Below, in pieces: positions 5,385 through 12,795 of a stretch of DNA of 14,941 bases. Made by a program: the position numbers and the translations under genes. Below the pieces are notes generated by a model. That model worked only from the letters and a program-made list of their open reading frames with translations. It was not told the origin of the DNA and searched no databases. Source of the DNA: an uncultured Lachnospiraceae bacterium (lineage in GTDB: Bacteria > Bacillota > Clostridia > Lachnospirales > Lachnospiraceae); assembly GCA_910585825.1 (NCBI GenBank), contig CAJUEY010000054.1:1-14941 (forward strand), written 5' to 3'. Numbering within the stretch: position 1 is the first letter of the stretch; each line of letters opens with the position of its first letter.

Positions 5385-6410
5385 ATGGCAGGATTACAGC
5401 GTTTTATTACCTATATTTATAAATATAAAAATGACGAAAAAATGGAAAACGCCGGATTTGCAAAAATTGAAATCCGGGGCGGCATATGCAGAATAGAAGT
5501 ACATATCCGCATCATCAATATGGAACAAACCGAAGCAACAGTTTATTTATTTGCAGAAAAAGAAAATATTATACAGGGAGTTCCGGTTGGGAATATTACA
5601 TTTTCAAAAGGAAACGGCGATATCCGATATGCATTTGAAACGAAGGAGCTGGGAAATTTCGGCATGGCGATGGAGGATATGGAAGGAATTTTTATTCCTT
5701 GTGAGGAATCTTTGTATCTTGCAAGCCGTTGGAAAGAAGGAGCCATAGAGCAGAAACGTTTCCGAATTATGGAAAAAATACAAAAACAGGAAAATTCGGA
5801 AGAACCAGTTGAAAAGCCAGAGATAAAGGAGGTGGCGAAAGCAGAAGCAAAGCAACAAAGCATGAATCAACCAGAGATGGACAGACAAAATGCAGCAGAA
5901 GCGAAAATGCAGCAGCCAGCGGCAGAAGATCAGGAACACAAAGAAATAAAATCAGAGCCAAATCCCAAAATGCAGGAAACAACGAAGGCAAAAGTTCAGG
6001 AAGAACAACCCATCCAGGCAACAGAACTTCCATTGGAAGAATTTTTTGAAGAAAACGGCTGGGAGGGAATCTTTCAAAAACTCCGCCTGAAATTGGAGGT
6101 GTTTTTTCCTTTTGAAGGAAAGGAAATGGAATGTATCCGCATGCAGTTAAATGATTTGAAAGAATTCCCAAGGAAATACTGGTACATCGGAAATAACAGT
6201 TTTCTGCTTCATGGATTTTTTAATTACAGACATATTATTTTCGGTGAAACAGAAGAAAAAGGAGAGAAAAGATATTTTATCGGAGTGCCCGGCGTGTTTT
6301 TGAATCAGGAGCGGGTGATGGCTGCTATGTTTGGATTCCCGGAATTTCGGACGGCAAAAACAACAGAATATAAAACCGGGAATTTCGGATATTGGTATCG
6401 GTTTATCTGA
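5385..6410 (+). CDS. DUF6128-type protein with a Glu/Lys/Gln-rich linker
   Basis: This 341-residue cytoplasmic protein has three parts. Residues 1-130 form a beta-rich domain beginning MAGLQRFITYIYKY, with alternating strands (FAKIEIRGGICRIEVHIRI). Residues about 131-215 are a low-complexity charged linker rich in Glu, Lys, Gln, Ala and Pro. Residues about 216-341 form a compact Trp/Phe/Tyr-rich domain (RKYWYIGNNSFLLHGFFNYRH, ending GYWYRFI). The layout matches Lachnospiraceae proteins I remember as DUF6128; no function is established. AGAGG before the ATG supports the start, though at a short spacing. The 3' end overlaps the convergent acetyltransferase gene by 8 bases, with no terminator between them, so each transcript runs into the other's antisense. 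Several long antisense ORFs over the linker are composition artefacts. Confidence 0.8.
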   Translation: MAGLQRFITYIYKYKNDEKMENAGFAKIEIRGGICRIEVHIRIINMEQTEATVYLFAEKENIIQGVPVGNITFSKGNGDIRYAFETKELGNFGMAMEDMEGIFIPCEESLYLASRWKEGAIEQKRFRIMEKIQKQENSEEPVEKPEIKEVAKAEAKQQSMNQPEMDRQNAAEAKMQQPAAEDQEHKEIKSEPNPKMQETTKAKVQEEQPIQATELPLEEFFEENGWEGIFQKLRLKLEVFFPFEGKEMECIRMQLNDLKEFPRKYWYIGNNSFLLHGFFNYRHIIFGETEEKGEKRYFIGVPGVFLNQERVMAAMFGFPEFRTAKTTEYKTGNFGYWYRFI

Positions 6411-6951
6411 CAAGAGCAAACAGCATGTGATCCTCCCATTTGCCGCGAATGCGAATGGATTTTTGACAGATGCCTTCCAGCTGAAAATCCAGGGCAGAGA
6501 GCAGACGGATAGAAGCAATATTTTCCTTCATCACATATGCTTCAACGCGGTGGAGGTTCAATTCATTAAACATCAGAGAAATGCCAAAGGACATAGCCTC
6601 TCTGGCATAGCCTTTATGCCAGAACTCGGGATCGAATTTGTAGCCGGTTTCACAGCGGTCGTAAATAGAATGCATAATGTTATAGAAACAGATTGTGCCG
6701 ATGATACGATCCGTATTCTGTTTTTCATAGATCCAGAACCGGAAACATTGTTCCCGCAGAGCCAGATTATATTCGTGGAAAAGCAATTTTTTCTGATAAA
6801 ATTTTGTATAAAAATCAGCAGACCGCGTTGCCTCGTATCGTTCAAAGAGGACGCGGTTTTTTGTGTAAAAATTCAGAACCTGCTCTGTCGATCTGGCAGA
6901 AGGAGGTAATATTTTTAAAAGAAGATGTTGTGTTTCGTATTCAAACCGCAT
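6403..6951 (-). CDS. GNAT acetyltransferase, RimJ/RimL type
   Basis: This 182-residue single-domain Gcn5-related acetyltransferase moves acetyl from acetyl-CoA to an amine. In the RimJ/RimL group this is usually a protein N-terminus or a small amine. The order of elements is typical: an N-terminal strand ETQHLLLKIL, a central strand with GTICFYNI (85-92), ETGYKFDPEFWHKGYAREAM (101-120), where the loop after the strand binds the CoA pyrophosphate, then VEAYV and NIASIRLLSALDF (144-156), the classic pattern before the last strands. AAGGA seven bases before the ATG supports the start. It converges with the DUF6128 gene and overlaps its tail. Upstream it faces tadA across 75 bases. The acceptor cannot be told from sequence. 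Confidence 0.9.
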   Translation of the reverse strand: MRFEYETQHLLLKILPPSARSTEQVLNFYTKNRVLFERYEATRSADFYTKFYQKKLLFHEYNLALREQCFRFWIYEKQNTDRIIGTICFYNIMHSIYDRCETGYKFDPEFWHKGYAREAMSFGISLMFNELNLHRVEAYVMKENIASIRLLSALDFQLEGICQKSIRIRGKWEDHMLFALVR

Positions 6952-6981
6952 GGCTCATTCCTTCTTATTTCATTTATTGTA

Positions 6982-7000
6982 TGTTATAATAGTATACTAT
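6982..7000 (+). promoter_or_regulatory. extended -10 promoter of tadA with a palindrome at the start site
   Basis: TGTTATAAT (6982-6990) is a perfect -10 with the TG extension; the -35 region is weak (TTCTTA, 6962-6967). A perfect 12-bp palindrome, ATAGTATACTAT (6989-7000), begins in the -10 box and covers the predicted start site. Confidence 0.6.
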
Positions 7001-7026
7001 ATCAGAAAAAATAAGGAAAGGAAAAT

Positions 7027-7557
7027 GTGACGATAAAGCCGAAGGCGAAAGAGTTACAAAGGCTGAACGCTGCAGGAAATGATAGGATGGATTTGGATCA
7101 GAAATTTATGAAAGCGGCAATGAAAGAGGCCGGGAAGGCATATCGCTTAGATGAAGTTCCCATTGGCTGCGTAATTGTCCGGGAAGGAAAGATTATTGCG
7201 AGAGGATATAACAGAAGAAATACAGATAAAAATACGCTTGCCCATGCAGAGTTGACGGCAATTAAAAAAGCAAGCAAAAAATGCGGAGACTGGCGGCTTG
7301 AGGATTGCACCATGTATGTGACCTTAGAACCCTGTCAAATGTGCGCCGGAGCAATCGTGCAGTCCAGGATGCAAAAAGTAGTCATTGCAGCTATGAATCC
7401 CAAAGCGGGCTGCGCCGGTTCTGTCTTGAATCTGCTGCAGATGCCGGGATTTAATCATCAGGTTGAAATTGTAACCGGAGTGCTTGGAGCAGAATGCAGC
7501 GCTATGCTCAGCCGTTTTTTTGCAGAGCTTAGAGAAAAGAAAAAGAAAGATTTATAG
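7027..7557 (+). CDS. tadA: tRNA-specific adenosine deaminase TadA
   Basis: TadA converts adenosine 34 to inosine in the anticodon of tRNA-Arg (ACG), which allows one tRNA to read several codons. The product has 176 residues from a GTG at 7027, which has AAGGAAAGG just upstream. The ATG at 7087 (157 residues, also with AGGA nearby) is closer to the conserved start of the family, so the first 20 residues may not be translated. The zinc deaminase motifs are complete: HAE (H73, catalytic E75) and PCQMC (C103, C106). The conserved EVPIGCVIV (43-51) and the typical MNPKAGCAGS loop (123-132) separate it from other cytidine-deaminase-fold enzymes. The C-terminus ends in a Lys-rich tail, as is common. 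In clostridia tadA often lies near the SRP RNA and dnaX, but neither is here. Confidence 0.95.
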   Translation: MTIKPKAKELQRLNAAGNDRMDLDQKFMKAAMKEAGKAYRLDEVPIGCVIVREGKIIARGYNRRNTDKNTLAHAELTAIKKASKKCGDWRLEDCTMYVTLEPCQMCAGAIVQSRMQKVVIAAMNPKAGCAGSVLNLLQMPGFNHQVEIVTGVLGAECSAMLSRFFAELREKKKKDL

Positions 7558-7609
7558 AATCTTAACAAAACAACAATATAAAATAAAGATAAAATAGAGC
7601 TTTTCCCTG

Positions 7610-7615
7610 TATAAT
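7610..7615 (+). promoter_or_regulatory. -10 box of the C39-like peptidase gene
   Basis: There is a perfect TATAAT 34 bases before the start codon at 7650, in an AT-rich gap after tadA. No good -35 box lies 16-18 bases upstream, so this is either a weak or an activated promoter. Confidence 0.35.
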
Positions 7616-7649
7616 AGATTCAGCAAGAAACAGAAAGGCGGTTTGTGAT

Positions 7650-8546
7650 ATGTCGGCACGAAACGGAGAATTGCAAATGATATCTGTAGAGAGAGGAGCT
7701 TCTTTTTCCTCAAAGGGAATAAAAAGCGGCAGAAGCAGAGAGCATAACAGGAATGGAACACTTCGGAGGCAGAGAAGAAGAAGGAGGATGCTAAAACAGA
7801 TTTTGGTCTGCATTTTGGGAATATTTCTAGTGGCAGTGATTGGAATCTGTTTTGTAATAAACTGGTTTACGAAAATAACACCGGCGATAGGTAAAACAGA
7901 AATAGCAGAAATAGAAGAAATGGTAAAGAGTGAACATTATCCGGAAGAATTGTTGGAAATGTTAGAACAGAATGAAGAGACAGCAGATTTTGTAAAGGAT
8001 TATGCCAATAGAGAGGACTATCAGGGCAAAGAAATTGACTTGTCCAAAGATTTTGAAACCGGCAGCGTACCGCTTTTGATGCAGTGGGACAAGCGGTGGG
8101 GGTATGATTTTTATGGAGATTCCATGATCGGACTTGCCGGATGCGGACCAACCTGTATGACAATGGCATATCTGTATTATACGGAAGATGCGACAATGAA
8201 TCCCCGAAAAATGGCAGAATTTGCACAAAACAGCGGATATCATACACAAGAGGGGACAAGCTGGGATTTCTGGACAGGAGGAGCGGCTGAGCTGGGGTTG
8301 AGTGGAGAGATGATTTCTCTGACGGAAGCTGCGATGCAGAGCGTATTAGATACAGGAGGCCTTCTGGTATGCAGTATGTCGCCTGGAGATTTTACAACAA
8401 AGGGGCATTTTATTCTTATACGGGGCTATGATGAAGATGGATTTTTCGTAAACGATCCAAACAGAAAGGCCAACAGTGAAAAACAGTGGGATTATGAAAC
8501 GTTGTCTTCGCAGATTAAAAATCTGTGGGGAATATATAAGCTCTGA
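7650..8546 (+). CDS. membrane-anchored C39-like cysteine peptidase
   Basis: This 298-residue protein has an Arg-rich cytoplasmic N-terminus (residues 25-48), one membrane helix (about 49-72) and an extracellular remainder. Residues about 138-298 form a papain-like domain of the peptidase C39-like type. The likely catalytic residues are C165 in GLAGCGPTC, H253 in KGHFILIRGYD and N268/D269 in FFVNDPN. Such proteins are common in Gram-positive anaerobes. They are not fused to an ABC transporter, unlike bacteriocin-processing C39 enzymes, and their substrates are mostly unknown; wall peptides or surface proteins are plausible. AAAGGCGG before the ATG supports the start. It is the last rightward gene before a strong terminator and is followed by the convergent pilus operon. 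No partner gene is evident. Confidence 0.88.
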   Translation: MSARNGELQMISVERGASFSSKGIKSGRSREHNRNGTLRRQRRRRRMLKQILVCILGIFLVAVIGICFVINWFTKITPAIGKTEIAEIEEMVKSEHYPEELLEMLEQNEETADFVKDYANREDYQGKEIDLSKDFETGSVPLLMQWDKRWGYDFYGDSMIGLAGCGPTCMTMAYLYYTEDATMNPRKMAEFAQNSGYHTQEGTSWDFWTGGAAELGLSGEMISLTEAAMQSVLDTGGLLVCSMSPGDFTTKGHFILIRGYDEDGFFVNDPNRKANSEKQWDYETLSSQIKNLWGIYKL

Positions 8547-8578
8547 TACAAAAAGCCGCCGCGGACAGGCTTTCTGTA
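8547..8578 (-). terminator. second hairpin after the pilT operon
   Basis: Read on the minus strand, ATACAGAAAGCC pairs with GGCTTTTTGTAT around a 10-base loop. There are 12 pairs, and one is a G-U wobble that is a mismatch on the plus strand. A run of five T follows the GC core. It lies beyond the main bidirectional hairpin and directly touches the stop codon of the peptidase gene, so it may act as a back-up terminator for leftward transcripts. Confidence 0.45.
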
Positions 8579-8592
8579 TACGAATGCATATA

Positions 8593-8642
8593 AAAATACC
8601 GTGCATCAGCCGGGGAAGAAACCCAATGATGCACGGTATTTT
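8593..8642. terminator. bidirectional terminator between the peptidase gene and pilT
   Basis: A perfect 16-bp stem pairs AAAATACCGTGCATCA (8593-8608) with its complement (8627-8642) around an 18-base loop. T-runs follow on both strands (TTTT with later TTTTT rightward; TTTTT then ATATG leftward). It separates two convergent genes. Confidence 0.88.
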
Positions 8643-8655
8643 ACTGTTCGTTTTT

Positions 8656-9720
8656 CTATACAAGGCGTTTTTTCAGCATTTCCGGATTAGTGGCGAATTC
8701 TACGGCCGTCTGGGCTGTAATGCAGTCGTTCCGATACAGATTCAAAAGACTGGCGTCCATAGAAACCATATCGTCGCTGACAGAAGAATACAGCATGCCT
8801 TCGATCTGAGGAATTTTGTGATCCCGGATCATATTTCGGACAGCAGGAGTCATGGTCATAATCTCAAAGGCTGGAACCATGCGTCCGTTTAAGGAAGGAA
8901 CTAACTGCTGGGAGACAACGGCCTGCAGCACCATAGAAAGCTGAACGGCGATCTGCTGCTGCTGACTCGGCGGAAATACATCAATAATGCGGTCAATGGT
9001 ATTTGCGGCTCCAATTGTATGGAGCGTGGAGAATACCAGATGACCGGTTTCTGCGGCAGTCATGGCAACCTGAATTGTTTCATAATCCCGCATTTCGCCA
9101 AGCAATATGACATTCGGACTCTGACGCAGTGCGGCGCGAAGAGCCGTTACATAACTTTCTGTATCCACATTGATCTCACGCTGGCTTACAATGCTCTTGT
9201 TGTGGCGGTGAAGATATTCCAACGGATCTTCCAACGTAATAATATGTTTGCTGTAATTTTTGTTGATATAGTCGATCATGCAGGCGAGGGTAGTGGATTT
9301 TCCGCTGCCTGCAGCTCCGGTGATCAAAACCAGGCCCTTTGGAAAATTCGCAAAATCAATGACTTTATCCGGAATGCCAAGCTGTGAGGGATTCGGCAGC
9401 GCAAATGTAATAATTCTGACCACGACGGATAAGGTATTTCTCTGTTTGTAAGCGCTGACGCGGAAACGGGAAAGTCCGGGGATTGCAAAGGAAAAATCAT
9501 CATCACCGGAATCGTATAAAGAATTCATAGGCCGATTGCCGGCCAGTTCGTATATTTGGGAAATGATAGACTGGGTATCTTCCGGCATCAGCCGTTCCCC
9601 ATTGGTTCGTATGACCGCGCCTTGTCTGCGCATGGAAACCGGAAGTCCTGCTACGATAAATACATCCGACGCCTCTTCCATAACAGCCTGTTCTAATAGA
9701 TCAATCACATTTAAGCTCAT
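8656..9720 (-). CDS. pilT: type IV pilus retraction ATPase PilT
   Basis: PilT is a hexameric cytoplasmic ATPase that depolymerises the pilus, giving twitching motility or DNA uptake. The product has 354 residues, normal for PilT. The N-terminal PAS-like part (1-100) contains LLEQAVMEEASDVFIVAG. The core has a Walker A GAAGSGKST (135-143), an Asp box ITLEDPLEY (161-169), a Walker B region NVILLGEMRD (203-212) and a His box TAAETGHLVFSTLHT (221-235). AVRNMIRDHK (293-302) corresponds to the AIRNLIRE motif that distinguishes retraction ATPases from PilB. AGGAGG eight bases before the ATG fixes the start. It is the last gene of the leftward pilus operon, set off from the preceding gene by 135 bases holding two 54-bp repeats, and is followed by a terminator. 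No PilB-type ATPase is in the window. Confidence 0.95.
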   Translation of the reverse strand: MSLNVIDLLEQAVMEEASDVFIVAGLPVSMRRQGAVIRTNGERLMPEDTQSIISQIYELAGNRPMNSLYDSGDDDFSFAIPGLSRFRVSAYKQRNTLSVVVRIITFALPNPSQLGIPDKVIDFANFPKGLVLITGAAGSGKSTTLACMIDYINKNYSKHIITLEDPLEYLHRHNKSIVSQREINVDTESYVTALRAALRQSPNVILLGEMRDYETIQVAMTAAETGHLVFSTLHTIGAANTIDRIIDVFPPSQQQQIAVQLSMVLQAVVSQQLVPSLNGRMVPAFEIMTMTPAVRNMIRDHKIPQIEGMLYSSVSDDMVSMDASLLNLYRNDCITAQTAVEFATNPEMLKKRLV

Positions 9721-9752
9721 GAATGCAGCCTCCTTTATTTTATATGCTTATT

Positions 9753-9860
9753 GTATACCCATAGGGCATCCCATTATGACGCACCTCTTCGAGGTGGTCA
9801 CTTAGTGTATACCCACAGGGCATCCCATTATGACACACCTCTTCGAGGTGGTCACTTAGT
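9753..9860. repeat. two tandem 54-bp repeats with hairpin potential
   Basis: The copies are 9753-9806 and 9807-9860. They differ at only two positions: T/C at 9762 versus 9816, and G/A at 9781 versus 9835. The first base of a third copy (GTA at 9861) is also present, and a short TTA-TGTATAC edge precedes the first. On the minus strand each copy folds as TGAC-CACCTC, loop GAA, GAGGTG-x-GTCA, where x is a single bulged base. The two differences fall in that bulge and in the loop of a small CCC/GGG hairpin, so pairing is preserved. The TAA stop of the gene at 9856 lies inside the second copy. The length is a multiple of three (18 codons), but each copy contains in-frame stops. Confidence 0.85.
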
Positions 9861-10350
9861 GTAACAATTTTAATGTATCGTCGCCTTCCCAGGTGTCGGT
9901 ACGAATTACCTGCCAGGAAAGAATGTTGTAAAAAGCCTTTGCGCCGGTTTCTCTGACCTGCTGTGGAGAGAGTACGTCAATGGTGACCAAAAGCGCCTGG
10001 GAATCATTGATTTCCACCTGAAAAGACACGTCCAGAGTTTCGCCTGTCCAAATGGGTTTTAAGGCAGTCAAAAGCAGTTCCTTGTGGACCAGTCGGTAGT
10101 ATTCTGCAGGATCTGACGTCTGTTCATACGCATAGGAAAATGCGTCGTCTGCTGTAGCTAACAGTTCTTCCGCCTTGCCGGACGCCGTGTAATATTCCGT
10201 TATCCGGTTCGCTGCTTTTTGCCCCATTTCGGCATCGCGGAAAGCCGAGGAAAGGGAAAGGGCAGAAAATGTAATCATGCAGAGTACAATGAAAACCATG
10301 AGCAGTATCGCCGTTCCGATATTTGTAATGGGTAGTCTCTTTTTTTTCAT
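9856..10350 (-). CDS. small pilin-like membrane protein of the pilus operon
   Basis: This 164-residue protein has one N-terminal membrane helix (about 10-33, GTAILLMVFIVLCMITFSAL) and an extracellular helical and beta domain. It resembles minor pilin-like proteins that assemble or tip the pilus. It lacks the G-xxxxE prepilin peptidase motif, so it may stay in the membrane rather than be processed. I prefer the ATG at 10350, because GAGTGAGG (ending 9 bases upstream) is a fair ribosome binding site. The GTG at 10365, which overlaps the stop of the previous gene as GTGA, is the alternative and adds five residues. Its stop codon is supplied by the first bases of a 54-bp repeat. I do not know a named family. 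Its job in pilus assembly is inferred from its position between the pseudopilin gene and pilT. Confidence 0.8.
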   Translation of the reverse strand: MKKKRLPITNIGTAILLMVFIVLCMITFSALSLSSAFRDAEMGQKAANRITEYYTASGKAEELLATADDAFSYAYEQTSDPAEYYRLVHKELLLTALKPIWTGETLDVSFQVEINDSQALLVTIDVLSPQQVRETGAKAFYNILSWQVIRTDTWEGDDTLKLLH

Positions 10351-10361
10351 ATGCAAATGCC

Positions 10362-10850
10362 TCACTCAACTATGGATCGCTGCGGTATGCTGTTTGGAAT
10401 ATGCAGCTTGAAATCCAGGGAATAAATGGAATCCTGGCTGTCTGCTTTAAAAACAGCAAACCGGAAACAAAGAAGATTTTCATTTTCTGTCTGCGACGGC
10501 GCAGCCTCCATCCGGTAAACGCCGCTTTCCTTCTGACAATAATTCCAGTTTTCATCGAAATAGATTTGTATGTTATCGGAACTCACCACGGCGTCGGGAT
10601 ATTCCTTTAAAAGACAATCCGGAAAAAAAGTATTTTCCGTATCCCAGACAGTGGGTTCTGCGGCATATTTCATCAATTCGGCAGCGTTTTGGACATGAGC
10701 TGCCGCCTGTGTCAAATCGGCAGTGTCTTTGCTCATTTGACGGGATTTGGCAAACATCTGCAGGCACAGGGCGCCTGCTATGGAAAAAAGTAAAATGGCA
10801 AGCATAATTTCCAACAGGAATATGCCGGAGCGGTTGTTAGAACGGTTCAT
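10362..10850 (-). CDS. type IV pseudopilin with a prepilin cleavage site
   Basis: This 162-residue protein has a clear class III signal: a short positive leader, then SG/IFLLEIMLAILL with cleavage after Gly9 and Glu at position +5, followed by a hydrophobic helix to about residue 30. Prepilin peptidase (PilD-like, not in this window) should cut and methylate it before insertion in the pilus fibre. The C-terminal part (about 60-162) is a variable beta domain with three Cys residues. The start at 10850 is certain: it overlaps the stop of the preceding gene as ATGA, and AAGGAG is eight bases upstream, so the two are translationally coupled. It sits in the pilus operon between a DUF4860-type protein and another pilin-like protein. 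It is probably a minor pilin or pseudopilin, as the major pilin is usually shorter in its globular part. Confidence 0.88.
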   Translation of the reverse strand: MNRSNNRSGIFLLEIMLAILLFSIAGALCLQMFAKSRQMSKDTADLTQAAAHVQNAAELMKYAAEPTVWDTENTFFPDCLLKEYPDAVVSSDNIQIYFDENWNYCQKESGVYRMEAAPSQTENENLLCFRFAVFKADSQDSIYSLDFKLHIPNSIPQRSIVE

Positions 10851-11332
10851 GGCATACTCCTTTCCGTAGCAATCAATACAGATGTATTTCCGTTTTTGTC
10901 GGCAGAAGTAAATCGAAACAGATTTGCACCGATTTCTTCCATCGTGAAATCATTGACCTCCATAATGTCTCTGCCGTCTTTCAGACGCAAAGTGGCGTCA
11001 TTGCGGATAAACAGCTCCTTTAACATCCCCTCGTCAGCATATATGTAAGTAGTATAGGGAACTCCGTCAATATTGCTTTCCAGGGCAAGGCAGTTTTGCT
11101 CTTCGATGGTTCGGATAAAAATGCCGCCGTTTTCGTCATGCTGCCGGATTTTTTCGTTTACATAGGCAAGGGAGGTCCGTGTGGTATAATTGTTGTCCGC
11201 TTTTTCTGTCTGCAGACGGTAAAGTCTGGCAGAAAGCATTAAAACGGCAAGAGAAGACGCCGCAAATACAAAAAAAACTGCGATCGGAAAGACCAGGTCG
11301 ATCATATGTTTGTGTGATGTGGCAAATTTCAA
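10847..11332 (-). CDS. DUF4860-type pilus operon protein
   Basis: This 161-residue protein has one membrane helix (about 10-34, MIDLVFPIAVFFVFAASSLA) followed by an extracellular domain. The stretch TRTSLAYVNEKIRQHD and a later strand-rich part match DUF4860 as I remember it, a family found in Lachnospiraceae pilus clusters, with no proven function. The start is a TTG at 11332, chosen because AAGGAGG (overlapping the TAA of the previous gene) lies seven bases upstream; the first ATG (11305) has no ribosome binding site. It is 12 bases after the preceding gene and overlaps the next as ATGA, so it is firmly in the operon. It probably forms part of the inner-membrane assembly platform or a pilus-tip complex. 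That is inferred from context. Confidence 0.82.
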   Translation of the reverse strand: MKFATSHKHMIDLVFPIAVFFVFAASSLAVLMLSARLYRLQTEKADNNYTTRTSLAYVNEKIRQHDENGGIFIRTIEEQNCLALESNIDGVPYTTYIYADEGMLKELFIRNDATLRLKDGRDIMEVNDFTMEEIGANLFRFTSADKNGNTSVLIATERSMP

Positions 11333-11344
11333 CGAAAACCCTCC

Positions 11345-11680
11345 TTAGTGATCTGTTCTTCGGATAATTGTAATTTCCGGCATAATGTTTGCGCCCAAAG
11401 GCAGGTAATCAATATAAAATTTCTCTTCATCGTAAAAGAGTCCGTAATTTTCTTTCAGATAGAGAAGACTTGACGGATAGCTGCCTTCCATTGCATAACA
11501 GTAGGTAACGCTGCGCATGACTGCCTGTTCCAATGTCGAAAGAGCCTCTTCCTCGTTTTTGGCGGAAACGGAAGAGACGCCGGAGCAGAAGGCGCAGGCT
11601 GCAGCAGCAAAAAAGCAGACAGAAATCAGGAAATTCCTGCGGCTGGAAGGATTCTTTTTTTGGGAAAAACGATGTTTCAT
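11345..11680 (-). CDS. small secreted pilin-like protein
   Basis: This 111-residue protein has a positive N-terminus, a hydrophobic segment (about 17-40, FLISVCFFAAAACAF) and a small extracellular domain, which contains AVMRSVTYCYAMEGSYPSSL and YLKENYGL. This A-xxxxxxxx-YP-xxL-YLKENYGL pattern, with a following conserved strand, is typical of small pilin-like proteins in Firmicutes pilus operons, with Cys61 probably paired or modified. It lacks a clear Gly/Glu prepilin motif, and a signal-peptidase type site (VSA/KN near residue 40) is possible. I use the ATG at 11680, with GAAGGGGG upstream. An in-frame extension to 11791 would overlap the pilC end and has no support. It lies 46 bases after pilC. 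Confidence 0.8.
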   Translation of the reverse strand: MKHRFSQKKNPSSRRNFLISVCFFAAAACAFCSGVSSVSAKNEEEALSTLEQAVMRSVTYCYAMEGSYPSSLLYLKENYGLFYDEEKFYIDYLPLGANIMPEITIIRRTDH

Positions 11681-11726
11681 AAAACAGCCCCCTTCTTTGT
11701 TCTTCTTTGGCCGGATATATCCAGAC

Positions 11727-12779
11727 TCAGGACAGCGTGGACATAATTCCCATAAGCGGAAGCATGACGGACAAAAGGATTGCTCCCACAATCAGGGAAA
11801 GAATGATAACTAAAGCAGGCTCCACCTTCGCAATCATTCCGGCAAACTGTTCATCAATATCAGACTCGTACTGACTGGCAATGGTGTGCATTACTTCGTC
11901 AAGTACTCCGGTACGGGAGCCGATGACTGCCATTCTTGCATAAATATCGGTAAAAATCTCCTGCTCTAACAGTACCGGACAAAGTTCTTCTCCTTTGGAT
12001 ACCAGGCGGCAGCAGAGATCCAGCTTGTGCCGGAAAGGACCTGATTCTGTCAGATGCATTGTCGTTGTAAGACATTCTTCCGGGGTCAGACCGCTGCTTA
12101 ACGTCAGCGCCATGCCGTTTGAAAAACGATAAGCGGAAATCTGGTCGGAAAGCTCTCTTGTTCTTGCAAACCGATACAGAAAAGAACGGGAAAGCTTCTG
12201 GCCTTTGGAAGATTTCGTCAGAAAAACAACGAATAATACCAGGATGGCAAGAATGCAGACAAATATTGCAAAATGTCTGTTTAAAAATTCACCGGTGTTT
12301 AAAAGCAGTCGGGAAAAACCGGTCATTTCACTTCCGAGCTGTTTAAATACCTGGTAAAAAACCGGCATGACCTGTGTGATCAGAATCAAGATCACAAAAA
12401 TCATCATAACCACCATAATCAGAGGATAAGTGACAGCGTGTTTTATCGTCTGGATGAGATTCGCCTCTTTTTCATAATAATCTGCAAGAGAGGCCATGAC
12501 TTCGTCCAGTTTTCCGGTTTGTTCGCCGATTTTTACCATTTGCAGCAGGTAGTCCGGAAATACTTTTGTAACTGCAAGAGATTCGTAAAGCGATCCGGTT
12601 TGTATCATTTTTTCGTAAATCTGCGTAAGCAGTTTCTTTTCATTCAGCTCTTTTGCATCCTCTGACATAATGCTGATTCCTTCTACGGAAGAAATGCCTG
12701 ACTTTAAAATAAGCGCCATTTGCGAGCAAAAGGAGGCTGCCTCTGTATGGGACAGAGGTGTTAATTTTTTGCTGCTCAT
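11727..12779 (-). CDS. pilC: type IV pilus/type II secretion platform protein PilC/GspF
   Basis: This 350-residue inner-membrane protein forms the platform that links the ATPases to pilus assembly. It has two copies of the T2SF domain (about 10-130 and 215-340). Each contains the family motif G-x-x-TG-x-LDEVM, at about 85-95 (GEQTGKLDEVM) and 287-297 (GSRTGVLDEVM). Membrane helices are at about 118-140, 170-188 and 323-345. At 350 residues it is shorter than the roughly 400 of classical PilC and lacks most of the variable N-terminal tail. The start at 12779 is backed by AAAGGAG. It follows the transglutaminase gene after a 59-base gap with a hairpin, and precedes the small pilin-like genes. 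In most pilus operons a PilB ATPase gene is close to pilC, but here that place is taken by the transglutaminase gene. Confidence 0.92.
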   Translation of the reverse strand: MSSKKLTPLSHTEAASFCSQMALILKSGISSVEGISIMSEDAKELNEKKLLTQIYEKMIQTGSLYESLAVTKVFPDYLLQMVKIGEQTGKLDEVMASLADYYEKEANLIQTIKHAVTYPLIMVVMMIFVILILITQVMPVFYQVFKQLGSEMTGFSRLLLNTGEFLNRHFAIFVCILAILVLFVVFLTKSSKGQKLSRSFLYRFARTRELSDQISAYRFSNGMALTLSSGLTPEECLTTTMHLTESGPFRHKLDLCCRLVSKGEELCPVLLEQEIFTDIYARMAVIGSRTGVLDEVMHTIASQYESDIDEQFAGMIAKVEPALVIILSLIVGAILLSVMLPLMGIMSTLS

Positions 12780-12795
12780 AAATCTCCTTTCCAAA

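Noticed and set aside
5543..6171. Long antisense ORFs (106-134 codons) opposite the DUF6128 gene
   Set aside because: They mirror the Glu/Lys/Gln-rich linker and read as Leu/Phe/Cys-rich artefacts without ribosome binding sites.
6331..6909. Plus-strand ORF of 192 codons
   Set aside because: It lies antisense to the acetyltransferase, which has clear GNAT motifs, and has no ribosome binding site or recognisable domain.
7558..7649. SRP RNA gene downstream of tadA
   Set aside because: The gap is only 92 bases, is AT-rich, and shows neither the GGTGCTGACC-type core nor a stable fold.
7650..8546. Bacteriocin-processing C39 transporter
   Set aside because: The protein has one membrane helix and no ABC transporter domains, and there is no bacteriocin precursor nearby.
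9753..9860. CRISPR array
   Set aside because: The 54-bp units are directly adjacent with no unique spacers, there are only two copies, and no cas genes are present.
9753..9860. Rho-independent terminator before pilT
   Set aside because: The hairpins have no T-run on either strand, so ordinary termination is unlikely.
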